A stretch of 64,000 nt of DNA from HXMU1428-3 sp965215715 (lineage in GTDB: Bacteria > Pseudomonadota > Alphaproteobacteria > Rhizobiales > HXMU1428-3): contig OZ244129.1 of NCBI GenBank assembly GCA_965215715.1, positions 1,240,001 through 1,304,000 on the forward strand, written 5' to 3'. A program made the translations under genes and the position numbers. The notes beneath the pieces were generated by a model. The model ran no database searches. It was not told the DNA's origin and saw only the letters and a program-made list of their open reading frames with translations. Positions 44,037 to 54,685 of the stretch are shown one piece after another. Numbering within the stretch: position 1 is the stretch's first letter; every line of letters starts with the position of its first letter.

Positions 44037-47000
44037 TTATTGTGCTGCCAGTTTGACCAATTCACCTATCAGTTGCGTGACCCCTTCAAGCCGCTCTTGG
44101 TGTTTTTCCCATTTGGCCTTGTAAATAAGTTTGTGATTGGCTTGTAACTTCACTTTGTTTGCGTGTATGCCAACAAACTCTATCAAGCCTTCAAGGTTGG
44201 CAAACTTATCTTGATAAAATCCAATTTGCGCCCCCTTTGGCCCTGCTTCAATGCTGGCAACGCCTGCTTGGCGACACAAGCCCTTAATGTGCATAATTTC
44301 TAGCAAATGCGAGACTTCTTCTGGCAAGGCACCAAAACGATCATGTAATTCTGCGCTGAATTCATCAATTTCAGCGCGTGTTTCCAACCCTGAGGCACGG
44401 CGGTAAAGGCTGAGCCTTAATTGCAGATCATTCACATAGCTCTCTGGTATCAACACAGATGTGCCCAACTGAATGTTTGGTGTCCATTCCGCTTCACCAG
44501 CACCGCCGCCGTCTTTCAGTTCAGCAATGGCGTCTTCCAACATCGATTGATAGAGTTCATAGCCAATTTCACGAATATGGCCTGATTGTTCTTGGCCCAC
44601 CAAATTGCCAGCGCCGCGCAAATCCAAATCATGAGCGGCGAGCGTGAACCCGGCGCCTAGACTGTCTAGGCTGGCAAGTACTTTTAAACGCTTCTCTGCA
44701 GCCGGTGTCAGCTTTTTGTTTACAGGGGTTGTAAAGTAAGCATAGGCCCGGGTTTTAGAGCGCCCCACGCGGCCTCTTAATTGATAAAGCTGGGCCAGGC
44801 CAAATTTGTCAGCCCGGTAAATCACCATGGTGTTGGCGGTGGGGATATCCAGCCCGGATTCAATGATTGTGGTTGAGAGTAAGCAATCATATTGCCGGTC
44901 ATAAAACGCATTCATAACGTCTTCAAGTTGGCTGGTGGGCATTTGTCCGTGTGCGCGGACTACTTTTAGTTCTGGCACATGTTCTTTTAGTAAGGCTTCT
45001 GCCTCATCCAAATCCCGCACGCGCGGACAGACAAAAAAGCTTTGGCCGCCGCGAAAGCGTTCGCGCAACAAGGCATTGCGAATAACCACCGGGTCAAACG
45101 GGCTGACATAAGAGCGCACAGCCAACCGGTCAACCGGCGGGGTGGTGATGAGGGATAAGTCGCGCACCCCGGTTAATGACATTTGCAAGGTGCGCGGAAT
45201 GGGGGTGGCTGACAGAGTGAGCACATGCACGCTGTCTTTTAGCTCTTTCAGGCGCTCTTTATGTTGCACGCCAAAATGCTGTTCTTCGTCAATGATCAAA
45301 AGCCCTAAATCTGCAAATTGAATGCTTTTGCCCAACAGTGCATGGGTGCCGATAACAATATCAACAGTGCCATTGGCAAGCCCTTCTTTTAGGGTTGCAA
45401 TGTCTTTGGTGGCGACCAGGCGTGATGCATGGCCAATTTTAATAGGCAGGCCTTCAAACCGGTCTTTAAACCCTTGATAGTGCTGGCGGGCCAGTAAGGT
45501 TGTGGGCGCCACCACGGCCACCTGTACGCCGTTCATGGCGGCAATAAAGCTGGCCCGCAATGCCACTTCTGTTTTGCCAAAGCCGACATCACCGCAAACA
45601 AGTCTGTCCATTGGTTTGCCGGCGCCCAAATCATCTCTGACGGCATCAATGGTTGTTAGTTGATCTTCTGTCTCTTCAAACGGAAAGCTGGCGGCAAACT
45701 CGTCCCACTGTTCGCTTGTTACCTCTAAGGACGGGGCTTTGCGCAAAGCTCGTTTGGCCGCTATTTCGATGAGCTTTTCAGCAATATCGAGCAGTTTTTT
45801 CTTAATTTTGGCTTTGCGGTTTTGCCAGGAGGTGCCCCCTAACCTGTCTAACTCTGTGTGGCTGTCTTGTGAACCATAGCGCGATAACAGCTCTATGTTT
45901 TCAACTGGCAAGAAGAGCTTGTCACCTTGGTGGTAATGCAGCTCTAAACAATCATGGGGCGCGCCGGCTGCTGTAATGGTTTTCAGGCCTTCAAAACGGC
46001 CAATGCCGTGTTCTTGATGGACGATAAAGTCTCCGATGGACAGGCTGGAGGCTTCTTTGAGCACTTGGGCATCTGATTTACGGGCCTTTTTGCGGCGGAT
46101 GAGGCGGTCGCCCAGGATGTCTTGTTCGCCAACGATGAGATAATCATCTGCCTCAAAACCTTCCTCAATGCCCAGCACCACAAAGGCAACGACGCTGGCA
46201 TTTAACGCCACAACATCTTGCCATTGATCACACGCTTGAAACGCTTCTAATCCGGCTTCTTTTAACAGATTGATCAACCGTTCGCGCGAGCCATTGCTCC
46301 AGGCGGCAATGACAACTTGCTTAGCCTTGCTTTGAGCTTTTTTGATTTTTTTGACCACGGCATGGAATAAGTTTTCTCGGTCGTCACGGCGCTCAACAAT
46401 AAATTGCAAGCCAGCTTTGCCATTGAAAGACTGAACCTGATCATAAGTGCCACCCTCATCTAGATCCGCTGTGCTCATAACGAGAGAGGGCAACCCTTCT
46501 ATCAATTCATGCCATTGGTCTTTGTTGAAAAACAAATCAGATTTGGGAACCGGGTGATATGGCGGGGCGCCAAAATGGGCTTGTTCTAAGGCCTGCACGC
46601 GGGCTTCATAATGTTCATCTATTTGGTCGAATTGAGCGTCTATGGCTTGGTCTATTTCCAGCTCACGACTGATGACTGGTTCAGGCACATAGTCAAATAA
46701 GGTTTCCAGCCCTTGATGAAAAAATGACAGCCAATGTTCCATGCCTTGAAAGCTGGTGCCTTCACTGACCGCTTCATACAGCGCGTCATGCCCTTGAGGG
46801 GCGCCGAAATGTTCCAGATAAGATTTGCGGAACCGACCACGTGCTTCTTCACTAAAATCAACTTCACTCACCGGTAATAAAGTGACCCGGTTTAGCTTTT
46901 TTATTGTGCGCTGGCTTGCCGGGTCAAATTGGCGAATGCTTTCCAGCTCATCGCCCCAAAAGTCCAGCCGCAAGGGTTGTTGATAGCCTGATAAGAACAA

Positions 47001-47543
47001 ATCAATAATGCCGCCGCGCACCGCGAACTCACCCTTGTCTATCACCATTTCAGAGCGCAGATAGCCCATGGCTGTTAAACGGTTGAGCAAGCGGGTGCGG
47101 TCAATGCGCTTGCCGGGGCTGAGGATTTTAATATGAGAGCGCACAAAGCTTTGCGGCACAATTTTTTGCACGATGGCGCGCGGGGTTGTTAAAATCAGCC
47201 GCGCCCCGCGCCGTTTGCCTTTTGCCAATTGAGCGAGGCTCGCCATGCGCTGGGCGATGATTTCTGGCTTTGGCCCTGCTCTGTCATAAGGCACGCAATC
47301 CCAGGCGGGAAAAGGCAGCACTTTGACATCAGGGGCGAAAAACGACAGGCCTTCTTTTAAAGCGTCCAAACGCTGATCATCACGGCAAATATGGACGATG
47401 TCTAAATCCTTGCCCTCAACCTCATTTAGAGTTTTGAGTAATTGGGCCAAAACCAACGGTTCTTGCCCCTCTAGAACCCGGCTAAGGCCAATGGTTGAGG
47501 AGGCGGTTGATGTAAGGCAGGACTGAAGCGTGTGAAGGGACAT
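44037..47543 (-). CDS. mfd: Transcription-repair coupling factor Mfd
   Basis: 1168-residue ATP-dependent translocase that removes stalled RNA polymerase and recruits UvrA. In order: a UvrB-like N-terminal module, the RNA-polymerase-interacting CarD-like domain (LSIGDFIVHQEHGIGRFEGL near 495), the helicase core with GDVGFGKTEVA, DEEQHFGV, SATPIPRTLQ and QLRGRVGRSKTRAY, and the C-terminal TRCF domain. Full length and standard in all motifs. It lies downstream of sdhE on the same strand. Confidence 0.98.
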   Translation of the reverse strand: MSLHTLQSCLTSTASSTIGLSRVLEGQEPLVLAQLLKTLNEVEGKDLDIVHICRDDQRLDALKEGLSFFAPDVKVLPFPAWDCVPYDRAGPKPEIIAQRMASLAQLAKGKRRGARLILTTPRAIVQKIVPQSFVRSHIKILSPGKRIDRTRLLNRLTAMGYLRSEMVIDKGEFAVRGGIIDLFLSGYQQPLRLDFWGDELESIRQFDPASQRTIKKLNRVTLLPVSEVDFSEEARGRFRKSYLEHFGAPQGHDALYEAVSEGTSFQGMEHWLSFFHQGLETLFDYVPEPVISRELEIDQAIDAQFDQIDEHYEARVQALEQAHFGAPPYHPVPKSDLFFNKDQWHELIEGLPSLVMSTADLDEGGTYDQVQSFNGKAGLQFIVERRDDRENLFHAVVKKIKKAQSKAKQVVIAAWSNGSRERLINLLKEAGLEAFQACDQWQDVVALNASVVAFVVLGIEEGFEADDYLIVGEQDILGDRLIRRKKARKSDAQVLKEASSLSIGDFIVHQEHGIGRFEGLKTITAAGAPHDCLELHYHQGDKLFLPVENIELLSRYGSQDSHTELDRLGGTSWQNRKAKIKKKLLDIAEKLIEIAAKRALRKAPSLEVTSEQWDEFAASFPFEETEDQLTTIDAVRDDLGAGKPMDRLVCGDVGFGKTEVALRASFIAAMNGVQVAVVAPTTLLARQHYQGFKDRFEGLPIKIGHASRLVATKDIATLKEGLANGTVDIVIGTHALLGKSIQFADLGLLIIDEEQHFGVQHKERLKELKDSVHVLTLSATPIPRTLQMSLTGVRDLSLITTPPVDRLAVRSYVSPFDPVVIRNALLRERFRGGQSFFVCPRVRDLDEAEALLKEHVPELKVVRAHGQMPTSQLEDVMNAFYDRQYDCLLSTTIIESGLDIPTANTMVIYRADKFGLAQLYQLRGRVGRSKTRAYAYFTTPVNKKLTPAAEKRLKVLASLDSLGAGFTLAAHDLDLRGAGNLVGQEQSGHIREIGYELYQSMLEDAIAELKDGGGAGEAEWTPNIQLGTSVLIPESYVNDLQLRLSLYRRASGLETRAEIDEFSAELHDRFGALPEEVSHLLEIMHIKGLCRQAGVASIEAGPKGAQIGFYQDKFANLEGLIEFVGIHANKVKLQANHKLIYKAKWEKHQERLEGVTQLIGELVKLAAQ

Positions 47544-47572
47544 AAAAAATAAAGTCTATTTAAAAGGACAAT

Positions 47573-47842
47573 TTAAGATAAATCATGAAAGTTGCGAATT
47601 TGGCTGACCAAGGATTGATACTGGCTATCAATTTCAAAGTCACGGCCCATAATCCAATTTTCCAACATCGGGTCGGGCAATTGTAAAAAGGCATCTAGAA
47701 GATCGTGGCTGGTTTCATCTAAATTTTTGATATTGGCTTCAACATATTTACCCATCAACCAGTCCATTTCTTTTGTGCCCCGGTGAACGGCCCTATAAAT
47801 GGTGCGTTTTTGGCGATCTGATAAGTTTTCAATAGTGTTCAT
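47573..47842 (-). CDS. sdhE: Succinate dehydrogenase flavin-assembly factor SdhE
   Basis: 89-residue protein with the RGxxE signature as HRGTKEMD (about 20-27) and the following LPDPMLENWIMG, the fingerprint of the SdhE/SDH5 family. It helps attach FAD covalently to the SdhA subunit of complex II. It sits between recG (divergent) and mfd, the common order in Hyphomicrobiales, 29 bases before mfd. Confidence 0.95.
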   Translation of the reverse strand: MNTIENLSDRQKRTIYRAVHRGTKEMDWLMGKYVEANIKNLDETSHDLLDAFLQLPDPMLENWIMGRDFEIDSQYQSLVSQIRNFHDLS

Positions 47843-47974
47843 AATCGCCTTTTTACCCTTATTGGCCGTATTTTTCTACGCGCATGTGGAAAGAGCCGGC
47901 CCAAATCATTGCTGTTATTGGAAAAATTGTTCTCTCCATATAGCCTTATGGCACGTTAAACTCAAGGTCCATAA

Positions 47975-50101
47975 ATGCGCCCAACTCGTTTACAACCCCT
48001 GTTTTCAGATGTGTCTGGCCTTAAAGGCATAGGCCCGCGCCTGACCACCTTGCTCACCAAGCTGTTGGACCGGCCTGGCGAGATTAAACTGCCGCGCAAA
48101 ATAGACCTTTTATGGCATTTCCCCTCCGGCCTGGTTGATCGCTCTAACCGGCCTAAAATTAAAGATTTGCGCGCTGGAGAATTGGCCACTTTTGACGCTG
48201 AAGTGATCGCCTTTAAAGGCCCAAAACCGCATGGCAAGCGCCGTTTTTCCAAAGCACCGACGCGGGTTAAAATGCAAGATTCAACTGGCGAGATTGATCT
48301 GGTGTTTTTCCGATCTGACCCGAAATATCTACAACAACAACTGCCTGTTGGTGAAATCCGTTACATTGCTGGGCGCCCAGAGCTATATGCTGATCACCTC
48401 CAAATCTCCCATCCGGACCATATTTTAACGGCAGAAGAATTCAAGGACTTCCCCGTCCTAGAACCGGTCTATCCCTTAACCCAAGGGCTGACCTTGAAAA
48501 CCTTACAAAAAGCCTTCTCCCAACTCATCCCTGCCATACCAATGCTGGAAGAATGGCAAGACAAAGCCTGGCTTGCCAAACAACACTGGCCTGACTTTCA
48601 AACCGCTTTAACCCGCCTGCATCGGCCAGAATTGCCTGAGGACATTGCTGGCAACTCTGTGATGCGCCAACGCTTGGCTTATGATGAATTGCTTGCCAAG
48701 CAGTTGTCCTTAGCGCTTGTACGGCGCCAGTTGCGCAGCAAAAAGGGACGTTCGATTAAAGGGGATGGCGCGGTTCGCCAGAAAATCATTGAGGCCCTGC
48801 CCTTTGGGCTTACCGGCTCGCAATCAAACGCGTTGGAAGAAATTTATCAGGACTTGGAGAGTGACAACCGTATGTTGCGCTTGCTGCAAGGCGATGTGGG
48901 CTCTGGCAAAACGGTGGTTGCTTTGCTAAGCGGTGCTGTTGCCGTTGAAGCTGGCCTGCAGGTTGCCTTTATGGCGCCAACTGAGGTCCTTGCGCGTCAG
49001 CATATTGAAAGCCTGGAAGAGTTATGCAGCAAAGCTGGCATTCGGCTCGGGCTGTTGACAGGGCGGGAGAAAGGAAAGGCGCGCAAACAGCTCTTATTAG
49101 CCTTAAAAGAAGGGCTGATTGATTGTTTGGTTGGCACCCATGCATTGTTTCAAGCCGATGTTGAGTTTAAGAATTTAGGCTTTGCCATTATTGATGAACA
49201 GCATCGCTTTGGTGTTGAGCAGCGCCTTGCCCTGCAAGCCAAGGCAGGCCCGCTGGGGGCTGAACTGTTGGTGATGACGGCCACGCCCATCCCGCGCACT
49301 TTGTTGATGACCCATTATGGCGATATGGATGTCTCCAAACTGACAGAGAAACCGGCTGGGCGCAAACCGGTGACCAGCCGGGTTGTGCCCATTAACCGGC
49401 TTGAAGAGGTGATTAACGGGCTCAGACGCGCCATTCAAGAAGGGGCGCAGGCCTATTGGGTTTGCCCATTGGTGGAATCTTCAGAAAAAGTTGACCTGGC
49501 CGCAGCTGAAGAGCGCCATGCCCATTTAAAGCAATTGTTTGGTGATCGCATTGGCCTCATTCATGGGCAAATGAAGGGCCCAGAAAAAGATGAAGTGATG
49601 GCCCGGTTTGCCAATGGCGAGCTGCCGATTTTGGTGGCCACCACGGTGATTGAGGTGGGGGTGAATGTGCCCAATGCAAGCATTATGGTGATTGAACATG
49701 CTGAGCGCTTTGGGTTGTCCCAACTCCATCAATTGCGCGGCCGGGTGGGCCGGGGAGAGCGTCAATCATCCTGCCTGTTTCTTTATACCCCACCGCTCGG
49801 CACAACAGCCAAAGCCCGGCTGGAGACCATGCGCAACACTGAGGATGGCTTTGTTATTGCTGAGGAGGATTTAAAGTTAAGGGGGGGCGGTGAAATGCTC
49901 GGCCGGCGCCAAAGCGGCGAGCGAGATTTTCGCGTGGCCAATGTGCCTAATCTATCAGAGCTGATCAATGCGGCCAATGATGACGTTAAACTTATCCTGC
50001 ATGAAGACCCTGAGCTGAAATCCGAACGCGGCCAGGCGCTGCGCACTTTGATTTATCTGTTTGAATGTGATGAAGCGATTAAGCTGTTTCGCGCTGGCTA
50101 G
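47975..50101 (+). CDS. recG: ATP-dependent DNA helicase RecG
   Basis: 708 residues; drives branch migration and fork regression in DNA repair. The N-terminal wedge domain with an OB fold precedes the helicase core: GDVGSGKT, DEQHRFGVEQR, TATPIPRTLLM, ATTVIEVGVNVPNA and QLRGRVGRGERQSSC. Full length. Divergent from sdhE and convergent with the DUF502 gene, whose stop is 17 bases away. Confidence 0.98.
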   Translation: MRPTRLQPLFSDVSGLKGIGPRLTTLLTKLLDRPGEIKLPRKIDLLWHFPSGLVDRSNRPKIKDLRAGELATFDAEVIAFKGPKPHGKRRFSKAPTRVKMQDSTGEIDLVFFRSDPKYLQQQLPVGEIRYIAGRPELYADHLQISHPDHILTAEEFKDFPVLEPVYPLTQGLTLKTLQKAFSQLIPAIPMLEEWQDKAWLAKQHWPDFQTALTRLHRPELPEDIAGNSVMRQRLAYDELLAKQLSLALVRRQLRSKKGRSIKGDGAVRQKIIEALPFGLTGSQSNALEEIYQDLESDNRMLRLLQGDVGSGKTVVALLSGAVAVEAGLQVAFMAPTEVLARQHIESLEELCSKAGIRLGLLTGREKGKARKQLLLALKEGLIDCLVGTHALFQADVEFKNLGFAIIDEQHRFGVEQRLALQAKAGPLGAELLVMTATPIPRTLLMTHYGDMDVSKLTEKPAGRKPVTSRVVPINRLEEVINGLRRAIQEGAQAYWVCPLVESSEKVDLAAAEERHAHLKQLFGDRIGLIHGQMKGPEKDEVMARFANGELPILVATTVIEVGVNVPNASIMVIEHAERFGLSQLHQLRGRVGRGERQSSCLFLYTPPLGTTAKARLETMRNTEDGFVIAEEDLKLRGGGEMLGRRQSGERDFRVANVPNLSELINAANDDVKLILHEDPELKSERGQALRTLIYLFECDEAIKLFRAG

Positions 50102-50118
50102 GACCAGGACAGGACCTA

Positions 50119-50931
50119 TTAAGCAGAGTTATCTGCCGGTTCTTTTTCAAGCTGTTTTTCTTCTTTTAGCTCTTCAACGGTTTGCTCGGGCACAACAAGG
50201 CCTGCAGAGATCACCAATTTGGCACCCTCTTCAACCGACATGTCTAAAATCGTTATATCTCGCTCTGGCAAAAACAATAAATAGCCTGATGTTGGGTTTG
50301 GTGTGGTGGGTAGAAATACGCTTAAAAACCTCTCCCCATCAGCGACTTTTTCAGCTATTTCACCGCGTGTATCAGTGGAGACAAACACAATCGCATAAAG
50401 GCCTTTGCGCGGATATTCAATGACGCCCACTTTTTGAAAACTATTGCCGCTTTGGGACAACACTGTTTCAAAGATTTGTTTTAAAGCGCGATAAAGATTG
50501 CGCACCACAGGCATCCTGTCCAGCAAGCTTTCTCCATAGCTTACCAGCGAGCGCCCAAACAAATTTGCCGTAAAGGCGCCAATGATCATAATGCCTAGAA
50601 TGGCTACAATCAGCCCTATGCCAGGAATGGATTCCACAGGGATCGGAATGTTTGGAAAGAGCTTAAGCAAGTAAGGGGTGACCCAACTATCGATAAAATC
50701 AATAAAGGTCCAGACCATATAGATGGTGATGCCAATCGGGCCAACAATGATGAGGCCAGTTAGGAAAGAATTGCGAAACTGGGTGCCAAGGCGTAAAGAT
50801 TTTGTCTCATGATCAGCTTGTGTTAACTGGGCCAAACTGCCAGCAGAGCTGCCATCAGGATCTTGATGAACTTGACCTTGGCCATCTTTTTTAAAAGATG
50901 AATTGGATTTTTTTGTTTGTTTTTTTGTCAT
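50119..50931 (-). CDS. DUF502 family membrane protein
   Basis: 270 residues with a hydrophilic N-terminal 45 residues, two membrane helices (about 57-80 and 103-125) and a soluble C-terminal part. The RNSFLTGLIIVGPIGITIY opening, the VRNLYRALKQIFETVL stretch and TTPNPTSGYLLFLP are diagnostic for DUF502. The cellular role is not established. In Hyphomicrobiales it is often found between recG and glmS, as here. Confidence 0.9.
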   Translation of the reverse strand: MTKKQTKKSNSSFKKDGQGQVHQDPDGSSAGSLAQLTQADHETKSLRLGTQFRNSFLTGLIIVGPIGITIYMVWTFIDFIDSWVTPYLLKLFPNIPIPVESIPGIGLIVAILGIMIIGAFTANLFGRSLVSYGESLLDRMPVVRNLYRALKQIFETVLSQSGNSFQKVGVIEYPRKGLYAIVFVSTDTRGEIAEKVADGERFLSVFLPTTPNPTSGYLLFLPERDITILDMSVEEGAKLVISAGLVVPEQTVEELKEEKQLEKEPADNSA

Positions 50932-51106
50932 GAAATCCCAAATTGTAAGGGGGAAACCTTTTTATGTTTCTTTCAATAATTTTAGCAAATTAATCTTTAT
51001 GTGCCTTTATTATTTTAGCAAAAAACTTTTTATTGATATGGGAAACCAAATTTAGATTGCAAAGGTTAAAGACAATATTTTATGTCCCTCTTATCGAGGA
51101 AAGCGC

Positions 51107-52594
51107 TTATTCAACCAAAGAACATCCCATTCCTTGTTTTTTCAAGGTGCTACAACTTTTAACACCACTTTGCCGAGAGCGATAGGGCCCAAGATAAACC
51201 CGGTATTGTCGCCGCGATTGGCCTAAGTCTGTTTCAACAACCATGGCCGTTTTGCCTGCAATCAAGGCTTTGTGTTGACTGGTTAAGCGAGAGACAAAGC
51301 GATCAGCTGCTTGGGCCTCACCAAAGACACCGAGTTGAACATGATAAAGAGCCCTGCTTTCTTGTTTAACGGGTGTTTTTTTAACGGCTGCTTTTTTAAC
51401 TGGGGTTTTGGTTGCCACTTTGACCGGTTTTGCGCTTTTTTTGACTTGAACGGGACGCTTGGTGACGGTTTTCTTTTTGGCAATAGCGCCTGTTTGCTCT
51501 TGCTCAAGTGAGGCAACCTGGTCTGCAACAATAACATCTTCGCCTGCGCCGACTGGCGGATCTTGTGTTTGCTGGCCGCCGCCAAAAATGTTTTGGAAAA
51601 ATGAGGTGACGGTATCTTGCGGGCTTTGTGTTTTTGTTTTCTTTGGTGCTAGAGCTATCGGGCCTTGGTCATTGTTTAACTCAAGAGGCTTGTTTTGTGC
51701 CAATTTTTTGGTTGTTTTTGCCTGTTTTTGGGTGATGGCACGTTCTGCTTGTGCTCTTTTTAGGGCTGCTTTATCTGCCTCTATGCGCTGGGCTGCCCAC
51801 GCACTGTTTGAGGGGGCCTCTTCTTTTTTCGTTACATTTTTTGTTTCAAGGGCTGCGGTTTTGGTCAGATCAGCTGTTTGTTTTTGTGTTTTGCTTGCAG
51901 CTTGTGCTTTCAAACGATTGGCTTTTGCTTCAGCCGATTCTAACGTTGGGATTTCACGCTCAACAACTTTTTGTGTGCTGGCCACTTGTTGTTGGGCTTC
52001 AACCGGCTCTTTCTTTTGACCATTGCCAAAGCCAAAAAGATTTCCCAACCCGCCAAAAAATTGAGAGGTTGTGCTTTGTTCAGGTTGAACATTTGTTGTG
52101 CGCACTTTCTTGCCTTGGGCGTTGATTGTGCGTTTTACATTCGCGGAAGGGGCGCCAACTTTTATATTTTGAGACCCTGCTAGTGCGCGGTCTTTGCTTG
52201 CCAAGCCTTTTTGGCCACCAGCCTCATAGGCCAGGGCGCGTTCAGCATAGAGACGGCGCAATTCAACGCCGCGTAATTTTTGCAGCCATTCAGCGTTTGA
52301 TAAATCGGAAATTGATTGGGCAATTTTGCCCTGATGACGATAAGCAATGCCGCGTAATAATAAAGCCCGGGCCATGACTTCTGGTTTTGGCTGACCGCTG
52401 CCAATGATGGCGCCAACATGCTTTACCACATCTTTGTAGCGCCCTTTGATTAATGCCGTATTGGCTTGTGTTAGCGTATCGTTGGCAAATAAAGGTAAGA
52501 TTTGCCCGCTGCCATTTACAAACCATAAGGCAAGCACAACAACAACAAACAGGCAGCTTTTGATGCCTCTTTTTGTTTGTTTTTGTTGTTTCAT
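51107..52594 (-). CDS. TPR and SPOR domain envelope protein
   Basis: 495 residues: an N-terminal membrane or signal segment (about 13-33), a short TPR-like helical region (about 40-135, with ARALLLRGIAYRHQGKIAQSI), a long low-complexity middle rich in Lys, Thr, Gln and Ala including KTPVKKAAVKKTPVK, and a C-terminal SPOR domain (YHVQLGVFGEAQAADRF to YRVYLGPYRSRQSG). SPOR domains bind peptidoglycan stripped of stem peptides at division sites. It lies between glmS and the DUF502 gene, breaking the usual adjacency. A role in cell division or wall remodelling is inferred. Confidence 0.8.
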   Translation of the reverse strand: MKQQKQTKRGIKSCLFVVVVLALWFVNGSGQILPLFANDTLTQANTALIKGRYKDVVKHVGAIIGSGQPKPEVMARALLLRGIAYRHQGKIAQSISDLSNAEWLQKLRGVELRRLYAERALAYEAGGQKGLASKDRALAGSQNIKVGAPSANVKRTINAQGKKVRTTNVQPEQSTTSQFFGGLGNLFGFGNGQKKEPVEAQQQVASTQKVVEREIPTLESAEAKANRLKAQAASKTQKQTADLTKTAALETKNVTKKEEAPSNSAWAAQRIEADKAALKRAQAERAITQKQAKTTKKLAQNKPLELNNDQGPIALAPKKTKTQSPQDTVTSFFQNIFGGGQQTQDPPVGAGEDVIVADQVASLEQEQTGAIAKKKTVTKRPVQVKKSAKPVKVATKTPVKKAAVKKTPVKQESRALYHVQLGVFGEAQAADRFVSRLTSQHKALIAGKTAMVVETDLGQSRRQYRVYLGPYRSRQSGVKSCSTLKKQGMGCSLVE

Positions 52595-52763
52595 TTCTTT
52601 CCTCGTACTTTTAAGGGTTCTTTATCAACTTTTTTAAAATCTTGGCCATTTATATAACCTGAGCCTGACTATAAAACAAACCATTGGGCAAAACTATGAT
52701 AAATGGAGAACATATTATAAACAAAACACATTTATCCAACGGCAATATAAAGGTTTAAAGGTA

Positions 52764-54593
52764 TCATTCTACCGTTACGGCTTTTGCCAAATTTCTTGGT
52801 TGGTCAACATCGGTTCCCATGTGAACGGCGGTATAATAAGCCAACAGCTGAACCGGAATGGCTGAAATGAGCGGCCCGATAAATTCGTGTCCCTTGGGAA
52901 GCCCGATTTGGGCGGATAATTCACACCCGGCTTGCTCAGCATTTGCATCACTAATAAAGATAATTTTTCCGCCCCTGGCAGCCACTTCCTGTGCATTAGA
53001 AATTGTTTTATCAAACAGATAATCTTGGGGTGCCACAACAATGACAGGCATGTCTTCATCAATCAGCGCAATCGGCCCGTGTTTTAACTCACCTGCCGCG
53101 TAAGCTTCTGCATGAATGTAGGAAATTTCCTTTAGCTTCAGGGCGCCTTCAAGGGCGATCGGAAAATTAATCCCGCGCCCTAAATATAGGACATCTTTGG
53201 CATGTGACAATTGATGAGACAGTGTATCAATGTCTTTTTCTTTGGTCAGCATTTCAGCGATCAAACGCGGCACTTCCACCAAAGCTTGAACCAATTCTTG
53301 TTCTTGTTCAGGGCTTATGGTTCCGCGCTGTCTGCCAATATGAATTGTAAGAGCTGCTAGAACAGTGAGTTGACAGGTGAAGGCTTTGGTTGAAGCGACA
53401 CCAATTTCAGGCCCGGCAAGAGTGGGTAAGATTGCATCGCTTTCTCGTGCTATGGAGCTTTCTTGCACATTAACGATGGAGATGATTTTTTGCCCTTGGC
53501 CTTTGCAATAGCTAAGACTTGCCAATGTGTCGGCTGTCTCACCTGATTGGGAAATGAACAAGGCGGCCCCATTCTCGCTCATCAAAGGTTCGCGGTAACG
53601 AAATTCGGAGGCCACATCGACATCCACTGGTAGGCCGGCCCAGCGCTCAATCCAATATTTGCCAACAAGCCCGGCATAATAGGCCGTGCCACAGGCTGTG
53701 ATTGAAAGCCTTGGGATGGTTTTAAAGTCAATATCAAGGTCTGAAAAATCAACTTGCTCACTGCCTAAATCAATATAGTGAGATAAGGTGCGCGAGATCA
53801 CATCAGGTTGTTCATGAATTTCTTTGGCCATGAAATGGCGATGGTTGCCTTTGTCGACCAGCAAGGCATTGGCCATTGAGGTGGTAATTGGGCGTTCAAC
53901 TGTTTGCCCGGCCACATCATAAATTGTTGCGTTGTCATTGGTGAGAACGACCCAGTCACCTTCTTCAAGATAGGTGATCTGATTGGTAAAAGGGGCAAGG
54001 GCAAAGGCGTCTGATCCTAAAAACATTTCTGGCGTTTCACCTGTGCCATAACCAATTGCCAGCGGGCTGCCGCGCCGGGCGCCAATCATCAAATTATCAT
54101 GGCCCTCAAATAACAGTGCCAAGGCAAAGGCCCCTTCCAGGCGGGGCAAACAGGTTTTGACCGCTTCGCTTGGTTCGGCACCATTTTTAAGTTCTCTGGC
54201 GATTAAATGGGCGATGACCTCTGTGTCTGTTTGGGTGACAAACTCATAACCGCTTGTCATTAATTCAGCACGGAGTTCTTTAAAGTTTTCAATGATGCCA
54301 TTGTGAACAACAGAGACTTTGGTTGAATGATGGGGGTGGGCATTGCCCTCGGTTGGTTTGCCATGGGTGGCCCAGCGTGTGTGGCCAATGCCAATGGAGC
54401 CTGACAAAGGGTCTTGGCTTAAGCGTTCTTCTAACGCTTTCAGCTTTCCTTTGGCACGGCGCCTGTCAAGCTTGGTTTCATGCAAAGTGGCAATACCGGC
54501 TGAATCATAACCGCGATATTCCAGCCGCTTCAAAGCGTCTACCAAACGCTCTGCAACTGGTTCATTTCCTATGATACCGACAATTCCGCACAT
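52764..54593 (-). CDS. glmS: Glutamine-fructose-6-phosphate aminotransferase GlmS
   Basis: 609 residues; makes glucosamine-6-phosphate from fructose-6-phosphate and glutamine, the first step to UDP-GlcNAc for peptidoglycan and lipopolysaccharide. Cys2 (MCGIVGIIG) is the glutaminase nucleophile; the isomerase half shows ITACGTAYYAG, SQSGETADT and STKAFTCQ, and the protein ends AKAVTVE as usual. It lies 92 bases after glmU on the same strand, so the two successive steps are probably co-transcribed. Confidence 0.98.
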   Translation of the reverse strand: MCGIVGIIGNEPVAERLVDALKRLEYRGYDSAGIATLHETKLDRRRAKGKLKALEERLSQDPLSGSIGIGHTRWATHGKPTEGNAHPHHSTKVSVVHNGIIENFKELRAELMTSGYEFVTQTDTEVIAHLIARELKNGAEPSEAVKTCLPRLEGAFALALLFEGHDNLMIGARRGSPLAIGYGTGETPEMFLGSDAFALAPFTNQITYLEEGDWVVLTNDNATIYDVAGQTVERPITTSMANALLVDKGNHRHFMAKEIHEQPDVISRTLSHYIDLGSEQVDFSDLDIDFKTIPRLSITACGTAYYAGLVGKYWIERWAGLPVDVDVASEFRYREPLMSENGAALFISQSGETADTLASLSYCKGQGQKIISIVNVQESSIARESDAILPTLAGPEIGVASTKAFTCQLTVLAALTIHIGRQRGTISPEQEQELVQALVEVPRLIAEMLTKEKDIDTLSHQLSHAKDVLYLGRGINFPIALEGALKLKEISYIHAEAYAAGELKHGPIALIDEDMPVIVVAPQDYLFDKTISNAQEVAARGGKIIFISDANAEQAGCELSAQIGLPKGHEFIGPLISAIPVQLLAYYTAVHMGTDVDQPRNLAKAVTVE

Positions 54594-54685
54594 AAGTTAA
54601 CGCTTTCCTCTTGAAAACTGTTTGAAAATGAGCTGCAAATACCCTGTTTGCACTAAGAGAGCAAATCACGTGCCATTTCTAAAGA